8,532 nucleotides of DNA, taken from an uncultured Prevotella sp. (GTDB lineage: Bacteria > Bacteroidota > Bacteroidia > Bacteroidales > Bacteroidaceae). Made by a program: the position numbers and the translations under genes. The stretch covers positions 1-8,532 of the forward strand of contig USCX01000055.1 in the NCBI GenBank assembly GCA_900553285.1, in the 5' to 3' direction. The notes below the pieces were generated by a model. It did no database searches, was not told the origin of the DNA, and saw nothing but the letters and a program-made list of their open reading frames with translations. Below are positions 1 to 4,854 of this stretch, piece by piece (position 1 is the stretch's first letter; every line of letters begins with the position of its first letter).

Positions 1-166
1 CCGCCCGATAGCCGATTCCCGCCGCGCCGGACATACCGCGCGCGTATGCGCCGCCTCCTCGGACGACCACATACGGCGCGCGGCACTTGCCGGTCGCCAC
101 GCCGGGCTTATAGGTCAAAATACCGGATGCAGTTAAATGTTCCATCGTCCGCTGGCATGCATCCAT
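1..166 (-). CDS. Phage tail-terminator/neck-type protein, 3' end cut by the window edge
   Basis: An open frame begins with ATG at 166, immediately after the TAG of the gp10-like gene, and stays open for 55 codons to the window edge. The translation begins MDACQRTMEHLTASG and continues with a YKPGVATGKCRAPYVVV segment and a glycine-rich stretch. From memory this resembles small neck or tail-terminator proteins lying directly after HK97 gp10-like genes in siphophages, mostly those of Firmicutes; that family call is inference. A purine-rich Shine-Dalgarno-like GGAAGGTGG sits 8 bases before the ATG. The position (connector, gp10, then this) fits the order of a phage head-tail module. Too short for an open-frame search with a length cutoff, and incomplete. 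Confidence 0.55.
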   Translation of the reverse strand, partial: MDACQRTMEHLTASGILTYKPGVATGKCRAPYVVVRGGGAYARGMSGAAGIGYRA

Positions 167-508
167 CTATCTGACCACCTTCCGCAAGTCGTCCATGATT
201 TTCTGCTCGTTCGCCTGCACGGTCGCCCAGAGAATCGCGAACCTGCCTTCATGCCCCAGCTCCAGATACACGCTGTACTCCATGTTACCGGATACGCCCA
301 TGCGCAGCTTTTTGCCCTGCCAGCCGGAGTAGCCAGTGATGGTCTGGCGCGCAAGCCCCGTCCTGTCTGTCCATCCGGCGTTGCGCTTGGCTTCTCCCTC
401 CATGCGCGCCGCCGCGTTCTGCCCGACCTTCTCGGCGGCGAACATGCTGCGCTGCTTGATGGCAGACATATTCGTGAGAAAATCCTTCGCGTCAATTTTC
501 AATCCCAT
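167..508 (-). CDS. HK97 gp10-like phage head-tail/tail-component protein
   Basis: This 113-residue protein matches the pattern of HK97 gp10-family proteins, which act at the head-tail interface of siphophage particles. The N-terminal half is helical and charged (AEKVGQNAAARMEGEAKRN), followed by the hallmark WTDRTGLARQTI, then a beta-rich segment with MEYSVYLELGHEGRFAIL, where the Y-x-x-x-L-E-x-G-H-E-G-R pattern is characteristic, and a C-terminal helix (NEQKIMDDLRKVVR). Length is normal for the family. The ATG at 508 overlaps the end of the upstream chimeric frame by 17 bases and is preceded by an AGAGGG element; the TAG abuts the next gene's ATG. Such packing is typical of phage structural operons. 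No phage packaging, capsid or integrase gene is visible because the phage DNA continues off the left edge. The family is clear; phage and host are not identified. Confidence 0.8.
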   Translation of the reverse strand: MGLKIDAKDFLTNMSAIKQRSMFAAEKVGQNAAARMEGEAKRNAGWTDRTGLARQTITGYSGWQGKKLRMGVSGNMEYSVYLELGHEGRFAILWATVQANEQKIMDDLRKVVR

Positions 509-710
509 CCGGCTCGCCCTCTTTCAGCACCACGTCGCAGAGGATGCCCATCTGCACGTCGGCGCGCAGCACCGTGTACCATCTGCCCGTGATGTTCAGC
601 CCGTCGCCCTCCTGCAGGCGCAGCACGCGCACGGCATGGGCGGCTTCCTCTTCGGGAAGCTCCGGCCGGAGGGCGATGTCGGGCGCATAAAAATAGCGTA
701 TTTCTTTCAT
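492..710 (-). CDS. rsmE: Chimeric frame: RsmE N-terminal fragment joined in frame to a phage connector-type C-terminus
   Basis: The first ~41 residues (MKEIRYFYAPDI, then LPEEEAAHAVRVLRLQEGD) match the start of RsmE, the SAM-dependent enzyme that methylates N3 of U1498 in 16S rRNA. This is the beginning of its PUA-like RNA-binding domain. A complete RsmE is about 230-250 residues and next has a T-D-G-x-G motif; here the text changes to TGRWYTVLRADVQMGILC and stops after 72 residues. The SPOUT catalytic domain with its knot and SAM site is absent. The remaining ~31 residues fit a small phage protein located just upstream of gp10, and the frame overlaps gp10 by 17 bases. The ATG at 710 overlaps the TGA of the nuclease-family gene (ATGA), so the rsmE start is native. 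Seen: truncation and in-frame switch. Inference: a rearrangement or an assembly join. No RsmE activity is expected from this frame. Confidence 0.7.
   Translation of the reverse strand: MKEIRYFYAPDIALRPELPEEEAAHAVRVLRLQEGDGLNITGRWYTVLRADVQMGILCDVVLKEGEPDGIEN
575..600. other. Junction between Bacteroidota chromosome and phage DNA
   Basis: On the minus strand, coding text recognisable as RsmE ends near codon 41 (about base 588) and phage-like text follows at once. Left of this point, genes have purine-rich ribosome binding sites and phage products; right of it, genes lack them and are Bacteroidota housekeeping genes. No recombinase gene, tRNA or duplicated attachment core is visible at the join. 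The exact base cannot be fixed without the intact rsmE and the intact phage gene. Confidence 0.55.
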
Positions 711-1252
711 TTGCGTCGGTTTATCTCGTCGCGTATCTGCGAAGCCAACTCGTAGTTCTCGCTCTCGACCGCCGTCCGCAGCACGTCTTCGAGCAGTTCG
801 AGGCTCAGCACGTTCAGCGGGAACGAAACGACGCCATTGCCCAACTCCCGTAAGTACTGGCGCTCGAAAAGCTCCTCACTGATATAAATGGGACAACCGA
901 AGGTGAGGGCCAGCAGCACGGCGTCGGCCGCACGGGCTATGGTGTGGCGCACCACGTTGCCCTGACTGAAAAAAAGGAAAGCAAGGAACTCGCCCCGCTC
1001 AATCCTGTAAATCAGCACCTCTTCGGCCTGAATGCCGTAAAGGCCGGCGATGTCCTTCATGACGCCGGTCACATCGCCGCCCCCGCCTGTCTGTTCGGGG
1101 TGGAGCCTGCGCAGCAAGGCGTGGGCGTCGGCCATGCCCAGCATGACAGGCAGCTTGCGCGTTCCGTCTTTCTCCTCCAAGAGCAAGATGTATATGCCGC
1201 GATAAGTAATCCCCTTGGATATCTCCTGTACGGTCAACTCAATCTTTCTCAC
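707..1252 (-). CDS. Bifunctional nuclease family protein (DUF151) with C-terminal UVR motif
   Basis: The 181-residue product begins (GTG, V/M)RKIELTVQEISKG and has the DUF151/BFN-domain pattern: a YILLLEEKDGTRKLPVMLG strand pair, a helix with ADAHAL, a beta segment EVLIYRIERGEFLAFLFF, and ARAADAVLLALTFGCPIYIS, which matches the family's S/A-D-A-I-A-L-A-x-R-x-x-x-P-I-Y signature. Residues ~148-181 (LSLELLEDVLRTAVESENYELASQIRDEI) form a UVR motif, the helical hairpin found in UvrB/UvrC, commonly attached to this domain in Bacteroidota. BFN proteins have been described as nucleases in plants and bacteria, but the physiological role in this phylum is unclear. The frame remains open upstream to 1918, but GTG at 1252 is chosen because it matches the domain start and lies ~25 bases after a promoter; the in-frame ATG at 1297 lies upstream of the -7 element. 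The TGA overlaps the rsmE ATG, implying translational coupling. Confidence 0.8.
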   Translation of the reverse strand: MRKIELTVQEISKGITYRGIYILLLEEKDGTRKLPVMLGMADAHALLRRLHPEQTGGGGDVTGVMKDIAGLYGIQAEEVLIYRIERGEFLAFLFFSQGNVVRHTIARAADAVLLALTFGCPIYISEELFERQYLRELGNGVVSFPLNVLSLELLEDVLRTAVESENYELASQIRDEINRRK

Positions 1253-1281
1253 CTCTGCACGTCGTTTACTTAACGGTATTG

Positions 1282-1311
1282 CAAAAGTAACAAACATTTT
1301 CGCACGGCAAA
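1282..1311 (-). promoter_or_regulatory. Bacteroidota-type promoter for the nuclease-family gene
   Basis: On the minus strand TACTTTTG (1289-1282) is a perfect match to the -7 consensus TAnnTTTG, and TTTG at 1311-1308 lies 18 bases upstream as the -33 element. Transcription would start near 1275, about two dozen bases before the GTG at 1252. This supports the short form of that gene over any upstream start. Confidence 0.65.
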
Positions 1312-1380
1312 AGGGCTGCCCCCGAAAAATATCGGGTTCGCCGACAATAAAGCCGGACAGGCTTCCCGGACCGCGCCTCG

Positions 1381-1443
1381 GGGCGACAGAATTCACCGGC
1401 AGGGCGACAGAATTCACCGGCAGGGCGACAGGTCTCCTCGGCA
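1381..1443. repeat. GC-rich tandem repeat, three 21-bp units
   Basis: Units start at 1381, 1402 and 1423. The first two are identical: GGGCGACAGAATTCACC followed by GGCA. The third keeps GGGCGACAG and the terminal CGGCA but has a changed middle (GTCTCCT). The period equals that of the next array although the sequence is unrelated except for a TTCAC pentamer, and the two arrays are not in phase with each other. Confidence 0.85.
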
Positions 1444-1460
1444 GGAGTGGAAAACTGTAA

Positions 1461-1544
1461 TTCACAGTGTGAAATATGTGTTTCACAGTATGATTTATAT
1501 ATTTCACAGTGTGAACTATATATTTCGCTGTGTGAAACAGACTT
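1461..1544. repeat. AT-rich palindromic tandem array, four 21-bp units
   Basis: Four units start at 1461, 1482, 1503 and 1524, exactly 21 bases apart. Each starts with a 13-bp near-palindrome: TTCACAGTGTGAA in units 1 and 3, TTCACAGTATGAT in unit 2, TTCGCTGTGTGAA in unit 4. An 8-base A/T-rich spacer follows (ATATGTGT, TTATATAT, CTATATAT; the last one is diverged). A 21-bp spacing is about two helical turns, so all four centres would face the same side of DNA. A cooperative operator array is the simplest regulatory reading, but no binding protein can be named. Confidence 0.85.
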
Positions 1545-1616
1545 TCCGACGGCTGACCGTTTTTTCCCGCAGCCCGGCAGACCTCTTTCGCAGCGCTCCC
1601 GGCAGGCTGCCCGCCC

Positions 1617-1653
1617 GACGCCCTCACGCGGGAAAGGGCGTCAGAAAACGCCC
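1617..1653. repeat. GC-rich inverted repeat with two competing stems
   Basis: GACGCCCT (1617-1624) is complementary to AGGGCGTC (1635-1642) across a 10-base loop. The right arm's GGGCGT (1636-1641) can instead pair with ACGCCC (1648-1653) across CAGAAA. No T-run follows on either strand. It lies upstream of the plus-strand promoter and so should not be in that operon's transcript. Function unknown. Confidence 0.45.
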
Positions 1654-1689
1654 GCACCGCGTTTGTACTGCATTTCACCCCCATCGGAA

Positions 1690-1720
1690 TTGTTTGTGTC
1701 GTATTTAATTCGTAAGTTTG
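1690..1720 (+). promoter_or_regulatory. Bacteroidota-type promoter for the nitroreductase-led operon
   Basis: TAAGTTTG at 1713-1720 is a perfect TAnnTTTG -7 element. The overlapping TTG (1690-1692) and TTTG (1693-1696) upstream give spacings of 20 and 16 bases; the former fits the -33 element better. Start of transcription would be near 1726, leaving a leader of about 20 bases before the ATG at 1745. Confidence 0.6.
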
Positions 1721-1744
1721 CTGCCATAATGCAGGCAAAGACAC

Positions 1745-2293
1745 ATGCAGAACTTTACAGAACTGGCACGTATGCGCCGTAGCATACGGAAATTTACACC
1801 CGAAAAGCTGACCGAGGAACAAGTCGTCGAGCTGATGAAAGCGGCGCTCTTCGCGCCCTCGTCGAAAGGGCAACGGGCGTGGGAATTCGTCCTCGTCGAC
1901 GACCGCAACCTGCTCCACCAGCTTTCAGAATGCAAACCGACAGGGGCCACCTTCGTGGCCGAAGCGCCGCTCGCCGTCGTCGTCACGGCAGACAAAACGC
2001 GCAGCGAGGCCTGGATTGAAGATGCATCCGTGGCCGCCGCCATGCTCCTCCTGCAGGCGGAAGACATGGGGCTCGGCGCCTGCTGGGTTCAGGTGAGGGG
2101 CCGCTCGCAAGACGACGGGACGCCATCGGCACAAATCGTCAGGAACATCCTCAACCTGCCCGAACGGTTAGAACCGGTGGCCATTGTCGCCGTAGGCCAC
2201 AAAGGAATGGAAAGAAAACCTCAAAACGACGAGAAACTGCTTTGGGAACGCATACACCTGAACGGTTATGCCGAGGGAAACAACGCCCAGTGA
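1745..2293 (+). CDS. Nitroreductase-family FMN-dependent oxidoreductase
   Basis: This 182-residue protein is a short-form nitroreductase, a dimeric NAD(P)H:FMN oxidoreductase fold that reduces nitro compounds, quinones or flavins; the natural substrate is unknown. The N-terminal RRSIRKF (residues 11-17) supplies the Arg residues that contact FMN phosphate, EEQVVELMKAALFAPSSKGQ (24-43) is the following helix and flavin-site loop, and EDMGLGACWVQVRG is the C-terminal half's conserved G-x-G-x-x-W-type segment. LPERLEPVAIVAVGHK matches the usual strand near the C-terminus. Length is typical of the smaller subgroup found in anaerobes. ATG at 1745 sits ~20 bases after the inferred transcription start, with no Shine-Dalgarno sequence, as usual for Bacteroidota. 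It heads a compact plus-strand operon, its stop lying one base before the next ATG. Confidence 0.9.
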   Translation: MQNFTELARMRRSIRKFTPEKLTEEQVVELMKAALFAPSSKGQRAWEFVLVDDRNLLHQLSECKPTGATFVAEAPLAVVVTADKTRSEAWIEDASVAAAMLLLQAEDMGLGACWVQVRGRSQDDGTPSAQIVRNILNLPERLEPVAIVAVGHKGMERKPQNDEKLLWERIHLNGYAEGNNAQ

Positions 2294-2294
2294 C

Positions 2295-3074
2295 ATGGAA
2301 ACCATCAGTCTCATCGGCGCAGGCAATCTGGCCACCCGTCTGGGCCTGGCCCTCACGGCGGCAGGCTACCGCATAGCGGGCGTGTTCAGCCGGACGATGG
2401 GCTCAGCGCGCACGCTGGCCGCCGCCCTCCACTGCGAAGCGACGGACGACCTCAGCACCCTGCCGGCAGCCGATGTGCACCTCTTCTCCGTCACCGACAC
2501 GGCCCTCCCCCTTCTGGCCGCCCGGTGGGGAACGATGCACCCCGGGAGTTTCTGCCTCCACACGGCGGGCAGTATGCCGATGACCGTGTTCGAAGGACAC
2601 GCCGGCCGCTACGGGGTGCTCTACCCCATGCAGACTTTCAGCAAGACGAGGGACGTGGATTTCAGCGCCATCCCCTGCTTCGTCGAAGGAAGCGACGCAC
2701 AAGCGCTTCGCGAAGCCACCCGACTGGCCCTGTCGGTGAGCAAGCGCGTCATCCCCATGCCGGGCGAGAAAAGGCGCTGGCTCCACCTCGCCGCCGTCTT
2801 CGCCTGCAATTTCACCAACCACTGCTACGACATAGCCGGCCGCCTGCTCCAAGCGCACGGCATCTCCGAAGACGTGCTCCTCCCGCTCATCGACGAGACA
2901 GCGGCCAAGGTGCACGACATGCCGCCAGGCAAGGCCCAGACGGGACCGGCGGTCCGCTTCGACCAGAACGTCATCGAGCGGCACCTCCGGATGCTGGCCT
3001 CCTGTCCCGAACTGCAAGAGATATATACGGCGCTAAGCCGCCACATCCACTCATACGCACAGAAGAATGATTGA
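2295..3074 (+). CDS. Rossmann-like NAD(P)-binding protein with DUF2520 domain
   Basis: Starting from ATG 2295 (259 residues), the protein opens METISLIGAGNLATRLG, a Rossmann nucleotide-binding loop (G-x-G-x-L-A at residues 8-13). The N-terminal half (~1-110) is the Rossmann-like domain, including VFSRTMGSARTLA and DVHLFSVTDTALP, and the C-terminal half contains YPMQTFSK, then the helical DUF2520 region with HLAAVFACNFTNH and ETAAKVHDMPPGKAQTGPAVRFD, near-invariant features of that family. The family resembles ketopantoate/pyrroline-carboxylate reductases but its reaction is not established. An earlier in-frame ATG at 2268 would add nine residues and overlap the nitroreductase; it is rejected because homologues begin at the Rossmann strand and ATG 2295 lies one base after the previous stop. 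The end overlaps the KdsC gene by 8 bases, consistent with coupled translation. Confidence 0.88.
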   Translation: METISLIGAGNLATRLGLALTAAGYRIAGVFSRTMGSARTLAAALHCEATDDLSTLPAADVHLFSVTDTALPLLAARWGTMHPGSFCLHTAGSMPMTVFEGHAGRYGVLYPMQTFSKTRDVDFSAIPCFVEGSDAQALREATRLALSVSKRVIPMPGEKRRWLHLAAVFACNFTNHCYDIAGRLLQAHGISEDVLLPLIDETAAKVHDMPPGKAQTGPAVRFDQNVIERHLRMLASCPELQEIYTALSRHIHSYAQKND

Positions 3075-3585
3075 CTACGACCTTACCCGCATCAAAGCCC
3101 TGGCGTTCGACGTCGACGGCGTGCTGAGCGCCAGCACGATTACGCTGCACCCCAGCGGCGAACCGCAGCGCACGGCGAACATCAAAGACGGCTACGCCCT
3201 GCAACTGGCCGTCAAACGCGGACTGCGCCTGGCCATCATCACAGGAGGGCGGACCGAAGCCGTACGTCACCGCTACACGGGCCTGGGCATAACGGACGTA
3301 TTCTTAGGCTGTGCCGTAAAAATCGAAACCTACAACGACTGGACGACCGACTACGGACTGAAAGACGAGGAGGTGCTCTATATGGGCGACGACATCCCAG
3401 ACTACGAAATCATGCAGCGGGTGGGATGCCCCTGCGCCCCCGCCGATGCCGCCCCCGAAATCAAGTCGCTCGCCCGCTACATCAGTCAATACAAAGGAGG
3501 CTGCGGCTGTGTGCGCGACGTCGTTGAGCAAGTGCTGCGCGCCCAAGGCCTGTGGATGTCCGACAACCATGCCTTCGGCTGGTAG
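3067..3585 (+). CDS. kdsC: 3-deoxy-D-manno-octulosonate-8-phosphate phosphatase (KdsC-type HAD)
   Basis: KdsC removes phosphate from Kdo-8-phosphate in the cytoplasm, giving Kdo for the LPS inner core. The 172-residue length is right for these cap-less, tetrameric C0-type HAD phosphatases. HAD motifs are visible: DVDGVL with nucleophile Asp15 and acid/base Asp17, IITGG with Thr59 (motif II), Lys85 (motif III) and GDDIPD at 107-112 (motif IV). IKDGYALQLAVKRG and the C-terminal GGCGCVRDVVEQVLRAQG are typical KdsC segments; the tail approaches the active site of a neighbouring subunit. The ATG at 3067 overlaps the end of the DUF2520 gene. The end, HAFGW, resembles Bacteroidota homologues. Other small HAD phosphatases are possible, but motif spacing and tail favour KdsC. 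No other Kdo gene is visible here. Confidence 0.9.
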   Translation: MIDYDLTRIKALAFDVDGVLSASTITLHPSGEPQRTANIKDGYALQLAVKRGLRLAIITGGRTEAVRHRYTGLGITDVFLGCAVKIETYNDWTTDYGLKDEEVLYMGDDIPDYEIMQRVGCPCAPADAAPEIKSLARYISQYKGGCGCVRDVVEQVLRAQGLWMSDNHAFGW

Positions 3586-3629
3586 GCCGCCCGGCAGCCT
3601 GAATTAAGCATAAGAAAAAAGAGACAACC

Positions 3630-4211
3630 ATGTTTGACAACCTGAAGAAATACAAGATAGTACTGGTGAGCGCATCACCCCGCCGCAAGGAGCTGCTGCA
3701 GAACTTAGGGCTGAACTTCAAAGTCCGAACCCTGTTCGGAATAGACGAACGCTACCCCGAGACCCTGCGCGGAGAAGACATACCGCGCTACATATCGCGT
3801 AAGAAAGCCGAAGCCTACCGATCGTCGATGGCCGACGACGAACTGCTCATTGCGGCCGACACCGTGGTCAGTCTCGACGGAGAGACGCTCGGCAAGCCCC
3901 GCGACGCACAAGAGGCCAAGACCATGCTGCACAACCTGTCCGGCCGCATCCATCAAGTCATCACGGGCGTCACCGTAATGACCAAGAAAGAGATGGAAAA
4001 TTTCGCCGTCACGAGCCATGTCAAGTTCGCCGCCCTCAGCGACGAGGAAATCGATTACTATGTCGACAACTACCTCCCCTTCGACAAAGCCGGCGCCTAT
4101 GGCATCCAAGAGTGGATCGGGATGGTCGCCGTGGAAGAACTGCGCGGCAGCTACTTCAACGTGATGGGCCTCCCGGTTCAGCGTTTATACAACGTGCTGA
4201 AAAGATTCTAA
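3630..4211 (+). CDS. maf: Maf family nucleoside triphosphate pyrophosphatase (dTTP/UTP type)
   Basis: Maf proteins hydrolyse non-canonical or selected NTPs to the monophosphate and pyrophosphate, cleaning the nucleotide pool; overproduction can arrest septation in some bacteria. This 193-residue product shows SASPRRKELL (14-23, phosphate-binding Arg18/Arg19), AADTVV (75-80, catalytic-base Asp77), GKPRD (88-92), the SGRIHQVITGV segment (104-114) and DKAGAYGIQ (152-160). The AGAYGIQ form with Gln160 is the YhdE-like signature associated with dTTP/UTP and modified pyrimidine substrates, whereas the YceF subgroup has AGSFK. It follows kdsC after a 44-base gap with an A-rich AAGAAAAAAGAGA leader but no canonical Shine-Dalgarno sequence. 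No terminator separates them, so the operon probably continues. The annotated start matches the family's N-terminus. Confidence 0.92.
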   Translation: MFDNLKKYKIVLVSASPRRKELLQNLGLNFKVRTLFGIDERYPETLRGEDIPRYISRKKAEAYRSSMADDELLIAADTVVSLDGETLGKPRDAQEAKTMLHNLSGRIHQVITGVTVMTKKEMENFAVTSHVKFAALSDEEIDYYVDNYLPFDKAGAYGIQEWIGMVAVEELRGSYFNVMGLPVQRLYNVLKRF

Positions 4212-4215
4212 CCCC

Positions 4216-4833
4216 ATGCTGCTGAAACTCTACCCCAAGGACAACAACCCGCGCGACCTGCAACGCATCGTGGACATACTGAACGACGGCGGACTCATCA
4301 TCTACCCGACCGACACGATGTACGCCATCGGCTGCCACGCGCTCAAAGAACGGGCCGTCGAACGCATCTGCAAGCTGAAACACATCGACCCGGCAAAGAA
4401 CCGCCTCTCCATCATATGTTACGACCTCAGTTCCATCAGCGAATACGCCCGCATCTCGACGCCCGTATTCAAACTGATGAAACGCAACCTGCCCGGCCCG
4501 TTCACCTTTGTCCTGCCCGGACTGAACAGACTTCCTAAAATCTTTCGCAACCGCCAAGGTCAGGAAGTGGGCATCCGAATGCCGGACCACCCCATCCTGC
4601 GCGAGATAGCCAGAATGCTCGAAGCTCCCATCATGACGACGTCGCTTCCCGTCACTCCCGAAATGGAACCGGAATACGCCACAAACCCCGAACTGATCGA
4701 CGAAGCGTTCGGAGACAAGGTCGACCTCGTCGTTGATGGCGGAAACGGGACTCTCAACGTGTCGACCGTGGTAGACTGCACAGGCAACGTCCCCGTCATC
4801 CTGCGACAGGGAAAAGGCGAATTAAACAGCTAA
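4216..4833 (+). CDS. yciO: YrdC/Sua5 superfamily protein, YciO type
   Basis: This 205-residue single-domain protein has the YrdC fold. PTDTMYAIG (31-39), the KxR motif K61-N-R63, and GPFTFVLPG (94-102) line the nucleotide/bicarbonate-binding cleft known from TsaC/Sua5, which makes threonylcarbamoyl-AMP for tRNA t6A37. Overall layout (SIICYDLSSISEYA, VGIRMPDHPI, MTTSLPVTPE, VDLVVDGGNGTLNVSTVVD, VPVILRQGKGE) resembles E. coli YciO more than TsaC. YciO paralogues retain the fold, but a role in t6A formation is uncertain, so a full TsaC function should not be assumed. The ATG lies four bases after the Maf stop. A second YrdC-domain gene would be expected elsewhere if this is the paralogue; that cannot be seen here. 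Confidence 0.82.
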   Translation: MLLKLYPKDNNPRDLQRIVDILNDGGLIIYPTDTMYAIGCHALKERAVERICKLKHIDPAKNRLSIICYDLSSISEYARISTPVFKLMKRNLPGPFTFVLPGLNRLPKIFRNRQGQEVGIRMPDHPILREIARMLEAPIMTTSLPVTPEMEPEYATNPELIDEAFGDKVDLVVDGGNGTLNVSTVVDCTGNVPVILRQGKGELNS

Positions 4834-4854
4834 ACAATAACGATAAAATCATTC

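Larger units (their letters stand above)
1312..1689. other. Gene-free divergent intergenic region
   Basis: This stretch lies between two outward-facing promoters. Open frames cross it on both strands, but none shows a known domain. They arise because 21-bp repeats are a multiple of three and carry no stop in several frames. It holds two tandem arrays (1381-1443 and 1461-1544) and a GC-rich inverted repeat (1617-1653), described separately. I see no RNA gene or further promoter. Confidence 0.6.

Noticed and set aside
137..755. Plus-strand open frames over the phage segment and rsmE
   Set aside because: Arg/Ala/Pro/His-rich antisense shadows of the minus-strand genes; no recognisable domain.
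1461..1544. CRP/FNR-type binding sites
   Set aside because: CRP-type sites read TGTGA-N6-TCACA; here the arms are in the opposite order with a one-base centre, and between units the gap is 10 bases, not 6.
1381..1544. CRISPR array
   Set aside because: Units are contiguous 21-bp tandem repeats without unique 30-base spacers, and no cas gene is present.
1215..1782. Plus-strand small open frames with ATEFTGR or SQCELYI-type repeats
   Set aside because: They are translations of the tandem arrays in different frames, with no promoter or domain support, and the last overlaps the nitroreductase start.
1253..1918. Minus-strand open extension of the nuclease-family gene (222 extra codons) with heptapeptide repeats
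   Set aside because: It runs antisense through the nitroreductase start, crosses both promoters and both 21-bp arrays, and has no domain; openness follows from the repeat length and GC-rich composition.
2403..3017. Long antisense frame inside the DUF2520 gene
   Set aside because: It is the reverse-strand shadow of a well-supported gene in GC-rich sequence.
4834..4854. Possible promoter or terminator between yciO and the CNNM gene
   Set aside because: Only 21 bases, with no inverted repeat and no TAnnTTTG element.
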